A program made the translations under genes and the position numbers. A stretch of DNA of 55,944 nucleotides from Pseudomonas sp. SLFW (GTDB lineage Bacteria > Pseudomonadota > Gammaproteobacteria > Pseudomonadales > Pseudomonadaceae): assembly GCF_009905615.1 (NCBI RefSeq), contig NZ_JAAAKW010000025.1, positions 1-55,944 on the forward strand, in the 5' to 3' direction. Of the stretch, positions 16,752-25,898 are shown piece by piece. The notes beneath the pieces are model-generated. The model saw only the letters and a program-made list of their open reading frames with translations. It was not told the DNA's origin and searched no databases. The stretch's first letter is position 1. Each line of letters begins with the position of its first letter.

Positions 16752-18145
16752 GGTCGTTCCCCCGGATCGGATTCGATGGCTTGCGCACGCTGTTGCAAGC
16801 GTTTGGCTTCATGCAGGTTGACCCCGAGCAGCAGCCAGAACAGCGCGATCAGCACCGTGGTAAAGCTGAAATAGTGGTCGAACACGCCGCTGAACAACGC
16901 CGCCATCACCCCCACCCGGGTGCCCAGCCACAGCGCGGTGTCCCGACTCAGACTGACCAGGTTGTGCGGCAGTTTCGCTTCGCGCCACCAACTGACCGTC
17001 ACCGCCACGAACAGCAGCATGCCGGGGATGCCCAGTTTGTAGATGTAATTCAGCCACAGGTTGGAAATGCCCCAGAGTCGGGTACCTGGAATGGGCGGGT
17101 CGACCTTGAAGCCGATGCCCAGCGGGAAGGCCCGCATGGCGTCGGGGAAGTGTGAGTACTCCTCGAAACGCACGGCGGTGCTGGCGTCGTCGCTGGTGAA
17201 CAGGCCCGCGATCCGTTCCTGCAACGGCGGGTAGAACATCAGCAGCAGGCAGCCCAGCAGCACGCCGGTCATCAGCATGCGACCGACATAGGGCACACGC
17301 CGACGGGCCATCCAGCACATGACCACCACCAGGCTGACGAGTGCGCCCCGTGAACCGGTAAACAGCAAACCGGCCAGGGCCAGCACCGCCACGGCCAGGC
17401 CCAGCACCTTCACCGATCCTTCCCGGGTGACGCCGATGCAGAACGCCAGCGGCAAGAGCATGGCCATCGCACCCCCCGCGATGTTGGGGTGGGTCCAGGG
17501 CGTACCCATGCGCGTCGACAACCCGCTGAGGCCCTGATTGAGTGTGTCCAGGTTGCTGTAGCCCAGACCGCCGATGATGGAAATGATCGCCGTCGAGTTG
17601 CCGCTTTTCAGGTACACCGGGATCGACAGCAGCAACAGCAACAGCGTGCCGAGCAGCAACGCGATGGTCATCCGTTCCCGGGATTGTTCGTCGTTGAGCA
17701 AGCGTGGCACCAGAAACAACGGCGACAGGTTGAACAGCCAGCGCACCCAGTTGATCGGGCCGTTGCCCTCGACATGAACGCTCAGCTCGCCGACCACGAA
17801 CGGCAGCGCGCTGAACATCATCAGGGCGATCAGCCAGCGCTCGGTGCGCATCAAGTGCAGCGGCGGAGTGTAGAGCGAGAACAGGCGATGGGCGAGCAGG
17901 CTGGCCCAGATCAGCATTAGCAAGGCTTCCGACACCGTGGTGCGGATGCCGATCTGCACCGTGGCGTAAGGCAGAAACGTGGCCAGCACCCCGAACAGCA
18001 ACAGGCCGCGCAATGGGCGACGAACGATGGACAGTGCCGCCGCGACACCGGCCAGCGCCAACAGCACCTTGAGCGGCGGCAGCAGCAGGATCAGCACGCC
18101 GAACAGCAGGGCGAGCAAGGCGCCAACGGGCACGGCCAGTGGCAT
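16748..18145 (-). CDS. pslJ: PslJ-like O-antigen ligase/polymerase family membrane protein
   Basis: A 465-residue membrane protein with about 11-12 hydrophobic segments and a larger periplasmic loop containing FTSDDASTAVRFEEYSHFPD, matching the Wzy/WaaL (O-antigen ligase) architecture. Arg residues around TGSRGAL and in the periplasmic loop are typical for this fold. PslJ is the presumed polymerase of Psl. ATG at 18145 overlaps the pslI stop (TGATG), and its own stop overlaps the acetyltransferase start (ATGA), so translation is coupled on both sides. Length is near that of P. aeruginosa PslJ (about 478). Confidence 0.88.
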   Translation of the reverse strand: MPLAVPVGALLALLFGVLILLLPPLKVLLALAGVAAALSIVRRPLRGLLLFGVLATFLPYATVQIGIRTTVSEALLMLIWASLLAHRLFSLYTPPLHLMRTERWLIALMMFSALPFVVGELSVHVEGNGPINWVRWLFNLSPLFLVPRLLNDEQSRERMTIALLLGTLLLLLLSIPVYLKSGNSTAIISIIGGLGYSNLDTLNQGLSGLSTRMGTPWTHPNIAGGAMAMLLPLAFCIGVTREGSVKVLGLAVAVLALAGLLFTGSRGALVSLVVVMCWMARRRVPYVGRMLMTGVLLGCLLLMFYPPLQERIAGLFTSDDASTAVRFEEYSHFPDAMRAFPLGIGFKVDPPIPGTRLWGISNLWLNYIYKLGIPGMLLFVAVTVSWWREAKLPHNLVSLSRDTALWLGTRVGVMAALFSGVFDHYFSFTTVLIALFWLLLGVNLHEAKRLQQRAQAIESDPGERP

Positions 18146-19242
18146 CAGCGCAGCTCCTCAAGCATGTCATTGAAGCGACGACGGAAGGCTTCGACGCCGT
18201 ACCGTCCGGCCCACCCGCGCAGGGCGGCGGGGTCGTGGGGTTCTGCGGTGGACAGCACGCCCATCAGTCGCACCAGACCGGCGAGGTCGTCCGGCGCAAA
18301 TCGCGGGCTGTCGTCAGGCGTCACCTCGTCCAGCGAGGAACCCGTGGCCACGGCGACCGGGGTGCCGACGCTCAGGGCCTCGACCACCGGCAGGCCGAAA
18401 CCCTCGCCATAGGACGGCTGCCACAGACGCTCGGCCCGCTGGTACACGTGGTGCAATTGCGCGTCGCTGATGCCGCTGACAGGGTGCACGCCCGGTGTAT
18501 CCCGTTGCGCTTGGGTGAGACAGTCGGCACCGCCGACCAGCACCAGGTCCGGCGTCCGGGGAAACTGACGGCGGGCGATCTGCCAGGCCTCGAAAAAGAA
18601 CGGGATGTTCTTGCGCGGCTCGCGAGTGCCCACACACAGCCAGTAGCGTTCCGGCAATGGCGTGTCGAGTTCGACAGGCGCGACGCTGAAGCCTTCGACC
18701 ACATGGGGCATGACCCGGATTTTGTGGCGGGCGCCGGGGAACAGCCGCACGGTTTCGTCGGCGGTGTACTGAGAGGGCACCCAGACCCGGTCGGCCACCT
18801 TGAGTGAATGGCCGATGGACAGCTGATCCGTCAGTCGATAGACCTTGGCCTTGAGGCGCGAGCCGTGGTTGTTCTGCATGGTCAGCTGGAACAAGTCATG
18901 CAACTGCAACACGTAGCGGATACCCGCCGGTTTACGCCCGATGGGCAGGCCCATGTTCAGGTTGGCGACGTAGATTTCAATCTCCGCTTCTTTCAAGGCA
19001 CCCGGCAGAAATTGCGCTTCGAACCGCAGACGCTCGGGCAAGCGATGAATGCCGTTGAGCGGCGTTTCCCAGGTCGGGCAGTGGGCGATGCGCCGGATCG
19101 GGTGGTCGTACGGCCCGACGCTGAACAATTGCAATTGCACGTCGGGATGGGCGCGAAACGCTTCTTCCAGGGCGATGTTCTGCCGGCCGATGCCGCTGTT
19201 GGGAAAGCCCGTCGCAGGGCGGTAATCCAGTCCTACGCGCAT
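18145..19242 (-). CDS. pslI: PslI-like family 4 glycosyltransferase
   Basis: A 365-residue GT-B glycosyltransferase acting at the cytoplasmic face of the inner membrane. The N-terminal domain begins MRVGLDYRPATGFPNSGIGR. The C-terminal domain has VGTREPRKNIPFFFEAW, LVLVGGADCL and the GT4 nucleotide-sugar motif QPSYGEGFGLPVVEALSVG (EX7E). Order, length and strand match PslI of the psl operon, where it adds one sugar to the lipid-linked repeat. The start overlaps the end of pslH by 10 bp and the stop overlaps pslJ, so it sits in a tightly coupled block. Donor specificity (mannose, glucose or rhamnose) cannot be read from the sequence. Confidence 0.9.
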   Translation of the reverse strand: MRVGLDYRPATGFPNSGIGRQNIALEEAFRAHPDVQLQLFSVGPYDHPIRRIAHCPTWETPLNGIHRLPERLRFEAQFLPGALKEAEIEIYVANLNMGLPIGRKPAGIRYVLQLHDLFQLTMQNNHGSRLKAKVYRLTDQLSIGHSLKVADRVWVPSQYTADETVRLFPGARHKIRVMPHVVEGFSVAPVELDTPLPERYWLCVGTREPRKNIPFFFEAWQIARRQFPRTPDLVLVGGADCLTQAQRDTPGVHPVSGISDAQLHHVYQRAERLWQPSYGEGFGLPVVEALSVGTPVAVATGSSLDEVTPDDSPRFAPDDLAGLVRLMGVLSTAEPHDPAALRGWAGRYGVEAFRRRFNDMLEELR

Positions 19243-20447
19243 GCGTGAGCGTCCTCTTGCTGATGAACCCGAGAATAGATGCCTTCCAGTTGCGCGGCGG
19301 ACACTGACCAGTCGTGATGCTGACGGACATACGCCCGACCCGCTTCACCGATCTTCGCCAGCCGGGCCGGTTGTTCGATGGCTTCGGCCAGCAACCGCGC
19401 GAGGCCGTCAGCGTCGTCGCAGCGCAGGTAATGGGTGCCATCGACCACGTTCAGGCCTGAACAGCCTTGTTCGGTGGTGACCACGGTAAGGCCCGCTGCC
19501 ATGGCTTCCAGCACTTTGAGTTTCGAGCCACCGCCCTCACGCAACGGAGCGAAGAAAATAGCCGCGTCCCGCTGCACCGTGCGCAGGTCCGGCACGTAGC
19601 CCAGCCAATCGATGCGCGGGTCGGCCCAACGCTGCGGCCAGTCATGGGGCAGGGCGAAACCGCCGATGGTCAGGCGCACCATCGGGTCGAGGTTCCACAC
19701 CTTGGGCATGATGTGGTCCAGCGCCCATTGCACGGCATCGACGTTGGGGCCGTATTCGTAATTGCCGATGAACAGCAGGCGGCGGCTGTAGCGGTCCGGG
19801 CTGACCTTGGCGTAGTAGTCGCAGTCGACGCCGTTGACCACCAGATGGGTCGCCCTTGAGGTCATGCGCGACAAGCCTTTCGCGTCGTCTTCGGTGACCG
19901 CGACCAGCTCGCTGCTCATCGGGAAGATGCGCTTTTCCCACTGCCGGTAGCGCCACTGATCAAAGCGCACGAACGGTCGGGCCCAACCGGGAAAGTCCAG
20001 ATAGCTGGCAGCGCCCAGACCGGATTCGATGTTGTGCTCCACCAGAATGAACGGCTTGCCGGAATGCCTGAGCGGCGCTTCGAACGGCTGGAACGCGTAG
20101 CTGTGCTGAATCTGGATCACGTCCCATGGCTCTTGCAGCAGGGTCTCGAATTCATGCTCCAACTGCGGGGAAAAGCCGTTGGCGCTGGCCAGCATCGGCG
20201 GCTTGGCGAAGGCCACGGCGAGCAGGGTGCGCACGCTGCGCAATGGCCGACGGGGCACCACGATCAGACGCTCAAGCCACGGCTCCAGGGCGGCGCGAGT
20301 GGCGTCGTCCAGCTCGGTTTTCGACTGCACCAACAGGGTGATGCGATGCCCCCGCGCTGCCAGGTTGCGCAGCAGGTGATATTCCCGTGTCTTGCCGCCG
20401 CTGGTGGTGGGCCAGGGCAGGTAGGGCAGTGTCCAGAGAATGCGCAT
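19233..20447 (-). CDS. pslH: PslH-like family 4 glycosyltransferase
   Basis: A 404-residue GT-B enzyme. N-terminus MRILWTLPYLPWPTTSGGKT contains the acceptor-domain glycine loop. The C-terminal domain shows LLFIGNYEYGPNVDAVQWAL, VRLTIGGFALPHDWPQ, FFAPLREGGGSKLKVLEAMA (EX7E-type donor site) and VVTTEQGCSGL. I start at the ATG at 20447 (GGAAA 8 nt upstream, 2 bp after the pslG stop) rather than at a GTG at 20462, which would add five unlikely residues. Operon position between pslG and pslI and the length (about 402 in P. aeruginosa) identify it as PslH. Its product is a cytosolic or membrane-associated transferase for the Psl repeat. Confidence 0.9.
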   Translation of the reverse strand: MRILWTLPYLPWPTTSGGKTREYHLLRNLAARGHRITLLVQSKTELDDATRAALEPWLERLIVVPRRPLRSVRTLLAVAFAKPPMLASANGFSPQLEHEFETLLQEPWDVIQIQHSYAFQPFEAPLRHSGKPFILVEHNIESGLGAASYLDFPGWARPFVRFDQWRYRQWEKRIFPMSSELVAVTEDDAKGLSRMTSRATHLVVNGVDCDYYAKVSPDRYSRRLLFIGNYEYGPNVDAVQWALDHIMPKVWNLDPMVRLTIGGFALPHDWPQRWADPRIDWLGYVPDLRTVQRDAAIFFAPLREGGGSKLKVLEAMAAGLTVVTTEQGCSGLNVVDGTHYLRCDDADGLARLLAEAIEQPARLAKIGEAGRAYVRQHHDWSVSAAQLEGIYSRVHQQEDAHACA

Positions 20448-20449
20448 GA

Positions 20450-21763
20450 CTAGGGTTTCCACGCCAGGATTTGCAGGGTCGGGGTCAGCGCCATGTCCAC
20501 GCCTTTGGCGTTGGCCAGTGAGCTGTGAGCGCCGGTCAGCGGGTCATACAACGTCGCGGTTTTGATGCCGGGAAAGGTCAGGTGCGCGCTGCTGGCGCTC
20601 CACGCCATGAGCAAGTGCGTGCCGTCCGGCTTGTTCCAGGAGATGGCGTACAGGTCTTCCGGCACCGAGGTCACGGGCGGCGGATCGGCGGGTTGCAGGG
20701 TCGGGCCCGTGACGTCAAAGAAATTCTTCAGCGCGGTGTAAACGGGTTTCGGTTCGCCGCTCAGGTCGAGCAAGCCATAGCCGCGATCACGGGGGGTGGC
20801 CCGTTCGTCCAGGTCGCTGAGGTTGAACAGAAAAATACGCTGATAGTCGAGCGTGCTCATCAACGCGAGACGACGCAGGGTGTAGTCGGCCTGGCCATCG
20901 AGCCCGATGACGCGCTGCATCTCCACCGGGCCGCTGTAACTCGACCAACCCCACTCGGTGGCCCACACCTGTTTCACCCCCTGATCGTGCAGGCTTTTAT
21001 TGAGGTTGATGGCGCGAACCAGAAAGTCCCGGTCCGCCACCGAGTCGCCTTCCGGGTATTCGGAATAAGGGTGATACGCGGCGACGATATTCTGGCTGGC
21101 GAGGCCCCGATCCACCATCGCTTGCAGCATGTAGCCCGTCGAGCCGCGCATCTGCCCGTAATACGCCACCCCCGCCGTGACGATGGGTTTGTTCGGCAGT
21201 GCGCTGCGAATGGCCTTGGCCGTGGTGGTCAGGAGGTCGTAGTACGCCTCGGGATCTGGCTGCGGCAGCCAGACGATATTCGGCTCGTTCCACACCTGCC
21301 AGTGACTGACTTGCGGATAACGTTGGGCGAGGGCTGTCATGCGCTCGGCGAAAATCGTGTCGTCCCGTGGCGGGTACTGGTCGGTGTTGCTGGCGCCTTG
21401 GGGCGCGCTGCTGTCGAACGCGGCGGAACCCACCAGATAGGCGACGGTGTTGTAGTGGTGCGGGTCGGCGGCCTTCATCGCCGCGTCCAGCGCTTCCAGG
21501 TTGTATTGCCCGGGCGCCGGTTCGAGGATCGGCCAATGCAGGGTCCAGCGAATCCAGCCCAGGCCCAGTTGATCGAGACGGCTCATCTGTTTCTGGTAAA
21601 TGTCCGGGGTGAAGTACTGGAACTGTACGTTGACCCCCAAAAAGTCTTTCCAGACCACCGGACGGGGCGCCCGCAGGATCGTCTCGGCCTCGACGGCCGG
21701 GCTGATCGACGTCAACGCACAGACACTTAAAACGGCCATCGCCAGCAACGCTTTTCCCGTCAT
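20450..21763 (-). CDS. pslG: PslG-like periplasmic family 39 glycoside hydrolase
   Basis: A 437-residue endoglycosidase that cuts Psl polymer. An N-terminal signal/anchor segment (about 4-26) is followed by a (beta/alpha)8 barrel. The acid/base Glu is in WQVWNEPNIVW (E160) and the nucleophile Glu in QVWATEWGWSS (E270). The P. aeruginosa enzyme uses E165 and E276, so spacing is conserved and the enzyme should be active. A C-terminal beta domain follows from about 360. Its ATG overlaps the pslF stop by 4 bp (21760-21763). In P. aeruginosa PslG supports Psl biosynthesis and disperses matrix; the same roles are inferred here. Confidence 0.92.
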   Translation of the reverse strand: MTGKALLAMAVLSVCALTSISPAVEAETILRAPRPVVWKDFLGVNVQFQYFTPDIYQKQMSRLDQLGLGWIRWTLHWPILEPAPGQYNLEALDAAMKAADPHHYNTVAYLVGSAAFDSSAPQGASNTDQYPPRDDTIFAERMTALAQRYPQVSHWQVWNEPNIVWLPQPDPEAYYDLLTTTAKAIRSALPNKPIVTAGVAYYGQMRGSTGYMLQAMVDRGLASQNIVAAYHPYSEYPEGDSVADRDFLVRAINLNKSLHDQGVKQVWATEWGWSSYSGPVEMQRVIGLDGQADYTLRRLALMSTLDYQRIFLFNLSDLDERATPRDRGYGLLDLSGEPKPVYTALKNFFDVTGPTLQPADPPPVTSVPEDLYAISWNKPDGTHLLMAWSASSAHLTFPGIKTATLYDPLTGAHSSLANAKGVDMALTPTLQILAWKP

Positions 21764-22941
21764 TCAGCCACCTCGCATGCAGTTTGGAAGACTTGCCGGA
21801 ATCGCTCGGCGGTCAGGCTCCAGACCCGCTCCCTGCCAAGAACGGAGGCCCGGTCAGCCCAGGTCTGTGCCAGTTGCGGCTGTTCGCACAACCTCGACAG
21901 CGCGTCGGTCAGCGCCTGGACATTGCCTTGCGGGTAAATCTCGCCGTTGCCATGGGACACCTCTTCGGCGAACGACCGGGCATCCGAGGTGATCACCCCG
22001 CGCCCGCACGCTGTCGCCCAGGACAGCGCCCCGCTGGTGCCGCGCAGTTTGCCGAGGATCTTCAACTTGCTCGATTCGCGGTACGGCAAGACCATGACGT
22101 GGTGGGCCTGAATCACATGAGGGATGTCCGCCGCCGGCAGGTCCAGGTGCCAGCCGATCAGGTCATTCAACCCTAGCTCACGAATGCGCTGGCGCAGTTG
22201 TTCGAGGTAGCTGCCGGACGGCCCGAACGCCATTTCCGGTTCGCTGCCCCCCGCTAACGTTAGTCGCACGCGAGCCCGCAGCGCAGGCTTTTCAACGAAC
22301 AGCCGGGCCAGCGCTTCGAGCAGGTCCTCAATGCCTTTGCCCCGGTAGATGAACCCGAAATACAGCAGCTTGAGCGGTTGCAGCGGCGGCAGCGGTATCG
22401 GCGCAATGGGCAGATTGCCGTGGGGGATGACGGCCATCTGCGCCTGCTGCAACTTCATGCGCTCCATGAGGCTGCGGTTGCCCGCTTTGGTCAGGGTGAT
22501 CAGCCGGGTCAGGCGCTGCGCCAACTGCCGTTCTTCATGCAGGCACAGCGGGTCGGCCAGCACCGTGGCGACTTCTGGCAACGGCGAGCGCAGCGACGAC
22601 ATCATCGACAGCGGCCATGGCAGCTGTTGTCGACGCCAGACCAGGCGTTCCGGATCATGAACGGTGGCGGTCAACGGCAAGTGCGCGAAGCGCTGGCGCA
22701 ATGCGCGCAGGGCATGAAACTCGGCGAGACGGCCGCCACCGATTTCCGCATGCACCAGATCGATGCCTTGCCAGTCGGCCTCGGCCACCCGTTGTCGAGC
22801 GGCCTGTGGGTCGTTGCCGACGCCGTGCAGCGGCGTTCTGACGCGCACACCGAGGTCTTCCAGCGCCTGCTTGAGGTGTCCGGCGTAATCGGCGATGCCG
22901 TTCTGCTCTGGCGGCAGCGGGGCGAGGAGGGCGATCTGCAT
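21760..22941 (-). CDS. pslF: PslF-like family 4 glycosyltransferase
   Basis: A 393-residue GT-B enzyme beginning MQIALLAPLPPEQNGIADYA, the glycine-containing first loop. The donor domain has LKLLYFGFIYRGKGIEDLLEAL, VRLTLAGGSEPE, and VLPYRESSKLKILGKLRGTSG in place of the usual EX7E block (one acidic residue seen). GVITSDARSFAEEVSHGNGE follows. The start at 22941 lies 1 bp after the pslE stop and the end overlaps pslG (ATGA). Order and length (395 in P. aeruginosa) support PslF, one of the transferases assembling the repeat on undecaprenyl phosphate. Confidence 0.9.
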   Translation of the reverse strand: MQIALLAPLPPEQNGIADYAGHLKQALEDLGVRVRTPLHGVGNDPQAARQRVAEADWQGIDLVHAEIGGGRLAEFHALRALRQRFAHLPLTATVHDPERLVWRRQQLPWPLSMMSSLRSPLPEVATVLADPLCLHEERQLAQRLTRLITLTKAGNRSLMERMKLQQAQMAVIPHGNLPIAPIPLPPLQPLKLLYFGFIYRGKGIEDLLEALARLFVEKPALRARVRLTLAGGSEPEMAFGPSGSYLEQLRQRIRELGLNDLIGWHLDLPAADIPHVIQAHHVMVLPYRESSKLKILGKLRGTSGALSWATACGRGVITSDARSFAEEVSHGNGEIYPQGNVQALTDALSRLCEQPQLAQTWADRASVLGRERVWSLTAERFRQVFQTACEVAE

Positions 22942-22942
22942 C

Positions 22943-24937
22943 TTAATGGTGGCTCCGATAACGGCCGATCCAGGTCAGCACTTTTTCCGGAATCTCGAAG
23001 CGACGGCGGTTGAGGATCACGCCATCGACGTGCTTGAACGCGGTGGACAGCGTCGCCAGTGCGTTTTGCAGTTTCGGCACGGTGGACTTTTCGGCTTCGA
23101 TCACCAGCACGATCAGGTCGGCGTCGCGCAGGTGCACGAACGCTTCCTGCTTGCTGTAGAAATCCGAGGCGTCGATCAGCTGGATTTCTCCGGCTTCGGC
23201 GGTGCGCCCATCGCCCACCCGCACGGTGTGACCCAGCTCCACCAGCAGGTCGCGCAGGTGTTCGATCACAAAGGTCACGCCTTCCCCGGCATTGGCAGAC
23301 GTGATGCCGATGCTCAAGCCACGTTCCGGCACCTGTTTGAGCGGCAGCACGCTGTAAAGGCGATAAAGGCTGGCCGTGAAGGCGCTGCGTGGCGGGCCTT
23401 TCGGGGCGTCCAGGTCTTGCAGGGTGGTCCACACCGGCACGCCAAATTGCGCCTCGATCTTGTCGGCATCGTGGATGCGCTGATCGATCAGGTAGAAGAG
23501 GTACATCGCCAACAGACCGACGCCGATACTCAGTGGAATCGCCACCAGCAACAGCACCAGGCTTTTCGGGAAGACCTTGCTCGGGTTGAGCGTGGCCTGT
23601 TCGATGACGGCGATGTTGCTGATGCGTTTGTTGTCCAGTTCGCGGTCGATGCGCGCTTTCTCCAGGCTGACGGTGTACAGCGCGTAGTTCTTGTCCTCGG
23701 CTTCCAGCTCGCTTTGCAGGCGCGCGAATTGCGGTTCCAGGTCCAGCGCTTCTTGCCGGTCTTTCTCCAGTTGCTCCAGCTGGGCATCCAGTTGCTTGAG
23801 CTGCACCAGCAGGCGGGTGTAGCTGGCCTGCTGGTCATTCAGGATGTTCTGCAAGCGGGTGAACAGCGGGTTGGGGGCGATGTTTTCGGTGCGCTGAACC
23901 GTGGTGCTGTGGCTCTTCCACAGCGCCTTGAGGTTATTGATTTCGTTATCCAGCGCAATGACCGGCGGCGCGCTTTCCTTGTAGGAGCGCAGCAGTTCCT
24001 GCCGTTCGACTTCCTTGCCGTTGATGCGGCTTTCCAGGTCCTGGCGAGTCGGGTTCAGCGCCAGTTCCTTGCCGGAGCTGATGAGCCGGGTCTGCTTGTT
24101 GATCTGCTCCTGTATCTTGTCGATCCCGGCCTTGGTCGCTGCGATCGAGCGCAGGGTGTTGTTGCGCTCGGTGCGCAGGTCGTTAAGGCCTTGGGAAACA
24201 TCGGCCAGGCGCTGGTTGATGCTGACGGCGCCCAGCTTGTTGAGCAAAGTCTGAATCTGGTGTTTGTGGTCGAGAATATTGGCCTGAGTGTCCTTCACTT
24301 CCTGCTCGTAGAAGGCATACAGGCTGACACGGCCCAGTGTACGGGTGCGCTCATCCTCGAAGCGGTCGACCCAGGTCCTGAGGATTTCCTGAGCCACCTC
24401 GGGATCGCCCCAGGTGAAGGTCAGTTCCATGACCGAAGAGCCCGGATCGTGACTGGCCTTGAAGTTCTTCTCCATGTCTTCGGCGATGCGGTCTTCCTGC
24501 GAGCGCTCTGCCACCAGACCGACGAACTCCAGGGTGCTGCGCGCCGCATTGACCAGCCATTCGAACAGGATGTTGGGCGCGTTTTTCAGCGTGGCGACGA
24601 AGCCTGACTCGCGTCGCGCGTTGGCCATTTTCTCCATGTACTCATGGGCGACCTGGCGGATGATTGGCCGCCCGGTGAGCATCCGCTCCTCGTCCAGAAG
24701 CGGGTCACGCAGGGCACTGGGCACGGCGATGGATTGGCGGTCGGCCAGCTCGATCGGCACGGTGCTGGTATCGCGGCCAGGCTTGACCAGCAACAGCGCC
24801 GTGGACTCGTAACGGCTGGGCAGCAGAAACGCGCCCAGCACGATAATGGCGAACGTCGCGATGACGGTGATCTGGACTTCACGCCGAAAGATGAAAAACA
24901 GGCGTAGCAGATCGCGGAATGAGCGGATCGTGATCAT
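22943..24937 (-). CDS. pslE: PslE-like Wzc-type polysaccharide co-polymerase with degenerate kinase domain
   Basis: A 664-residue inner-membrane protein. It has one N-terminal transmembrane helix (about 19-40), a large periplasmic coiled-coil region with Wzz features (about 45-450), a second transmembrane helix (about 475-498) and a cytoplasmic BY-kinase-like domain (about 520-664). The Walker A position reads SANAGEGVTFV, lacking the essential Lys of GxGK(S/T), and there is no tyrosine-rich tail (the end is WIGRYRSHH). It is therefore probably not an active tyrosine kinase. It should control chain length and couple polymerisation to export through PslD. It lies 1 bp upstream of pslF and 19 bp downstream of pslD. 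Confidence 0.9.
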   Translation of the reverse strand: MITIRSFRDLLRLFFIFRREVQITVIATFAIIVLGAFLLPSRYESTALLLVKPGRDTSTVPIELADRQSIAVPSALRDPLLDEERMLTGRPIIRQVAHEYMEKMANARRESGFVATLKNAPNILFEWLVNAARSTLEFVGLVAERSQEDRIAEDMEKNFKASHDPGSSVMELTFTWGDPEVAQEILRTWVDRFEDERTRTLGRVSLYAFYEQEVKDTQANILDHKHQIQTLLNKLGAVSINQRLADVSQGLNDLRTERNNTLRSIAATKAGIDKIQEQINKQTRLISSGKELALNPTRQDLESRINGKEVERQELLRSYKESAPPVIALDNEINNLKALWKSHSTTVQRTENIAPNPLFTRLQNILNDQQASYTRLLVQLKQLDAQLEQLEKDRQEALDLEPQFARLQSELEAEDKNYALYTVSLEKARIDRELDNKRISNIAVIEQATLNPSKVFPKSLVLLLVAIPLSIGVGLLAMYLFYLIDQRIHDADKIEAQFGVPVWTTLQDLDAPKGPPRSAFTASLYRLYSVLPLKQVPERGLSIGITSANAGEGVTFVIEHLRDLLVELGHTVRVGDGRTAEAGEIQLIDASDFYSKQEAFVHLRDADLIVLVIEAEKSTVPKLQNALATLSTAFKHVDGVILNRRRFEIPEKVLTWIGRYRSHH

Positions 24938-24956
24938 GTTCGGCAGTCCCTTCCGA

Positions 24957-25730
24957 TTAGTTGCTGTCGCGCAAGTTGTAATTCACGCCGAAGCCCAACG
25001 ATTTCGAGAAGGGGATCAACTGATTGAAATACGTGTTTACGCCGTCGATCCGGTTGCCCACCGTCGATTTGGGCACGAACACGACATCGCCGCGCTGCAA
25101 CAGCACCGGCGCACTTGGACCGCCACCCTTCGCGTACAGCAGCTTGCTGTAATCGAAAAAGTAGGTCTTGTAGAGGCCGTCGTCGCCCTGACGCAGCAGC
25201 GCCACCTTGGTCGCGTCGGCGTCGGGGTTGATCCCGCCCGCGCCCACCAGGGCCTGCTCCAGATTGGTCACGACGGGCACCGGCAGGTTGGAGGGGTTGC
25301 GCACCGCGCCGCCAACGAACACCACATTGCTGGGTGCCTGGCTGATGTTGATGGTCAACGCCGTTTCCCGATACACCGGCGCCAGTTTGGCCTCCAGCAC
25401 CTCGATCAACTGCGGAACCGTAAGGCCAGCCGCTTTCACTGAACCGATATAGGGGTAGGAAAAGGTGCCGTCATTGAGCACCGGGAACAGCGTCAACTCG
25501 TAGATCGAGTTGGCCGTGAACGCTGAAATCGAGGGGGCCTCACCGGTGTTGCGCACGATGCGCAGGGTGTCACCGGCGTGAATCCGTTCCGGCGGCAATG
25601 GCTTGCCTGCGAGGGCTTTACCGGCGTCTTCGGCCGCCTTGATCTCGGGGGATTCAGGGAGGCCGATCCGTGCCGGCGTGTTGCACGCGCACAGCAGTAG
25701 GACGCTGGCGAGCAACAGCGTGTTTTTCAT
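24957..25730 (-). CDS. pslD: PslD-like Wza-type polysaccharide export lipoprotein
   Basis: A 257-residue outer-membrane lipoprotein precursor. The signal peptide MKNTLLLASVLLLCAC ends with a lipobox-like LCAC, Cys16. A polysaccharide biosynthesis/export domain follows (GDTLRIVRNTGE about 70; FSYPYIGSVKAAGLTVPQL about 113), then an SLBB domain (VVFVGGAVRNPSNLPVP about 152). I use the ATG at 25730 with AGGAG upstream; a longer frame from 25754 would place residues before the signal peptide. Length agrees with PslD of P. aeruginosa (256). It forms the export channel part of the Psl machine with PslE. The gap to pslB is 168 bp and contains no gene: pslC would be here in P. aeruginosa. Confidence 0.92.
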   Translation of the reverse strand: MKNTLLLASVLLLCACNTPARIGLPESPEIKAAEDAGKALAGKPLPPERIHAGDTLRIVRNTGEAPSISAFTANSIYELTLFPVLNDGTFSYPYIGSVKAAGLTVPQLIEVLEAKLAPVYRETALTINISQAPSNVVFVGGAVRNPSNLPVPVVTNLEQALVGAGGINPDADATKVALLRQGDDGLYKTYFFDYSKLLYAKGGGPSAPVLLQRGDVVFVPKSTVGNRIDGVNTYFNQLIPFSKSLGFGVNYNLRDSN

Positions 25731-25898
25731 TGGTCCAAAACTCCTGTCATGCATGAATACGGCTCCCTTGCGGGTAAAACAATCATGTCGGCGATACTGC
25801 CAAGTCCAATGTCGGGTGTTGCTGGGTGTCGGGTCGAATTCGGTCTCGTTGGGGTAATGGCCGCGACGGGCGCGGCCAGTGTCGGGTGGTCGCGAGGG

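Noticed and set aside
25755..25898. Remnant of pslC between pslB and pslD
   Set aside because: Neither strand shows a glycosyltransferase fragment; the gap is simply non-coding.
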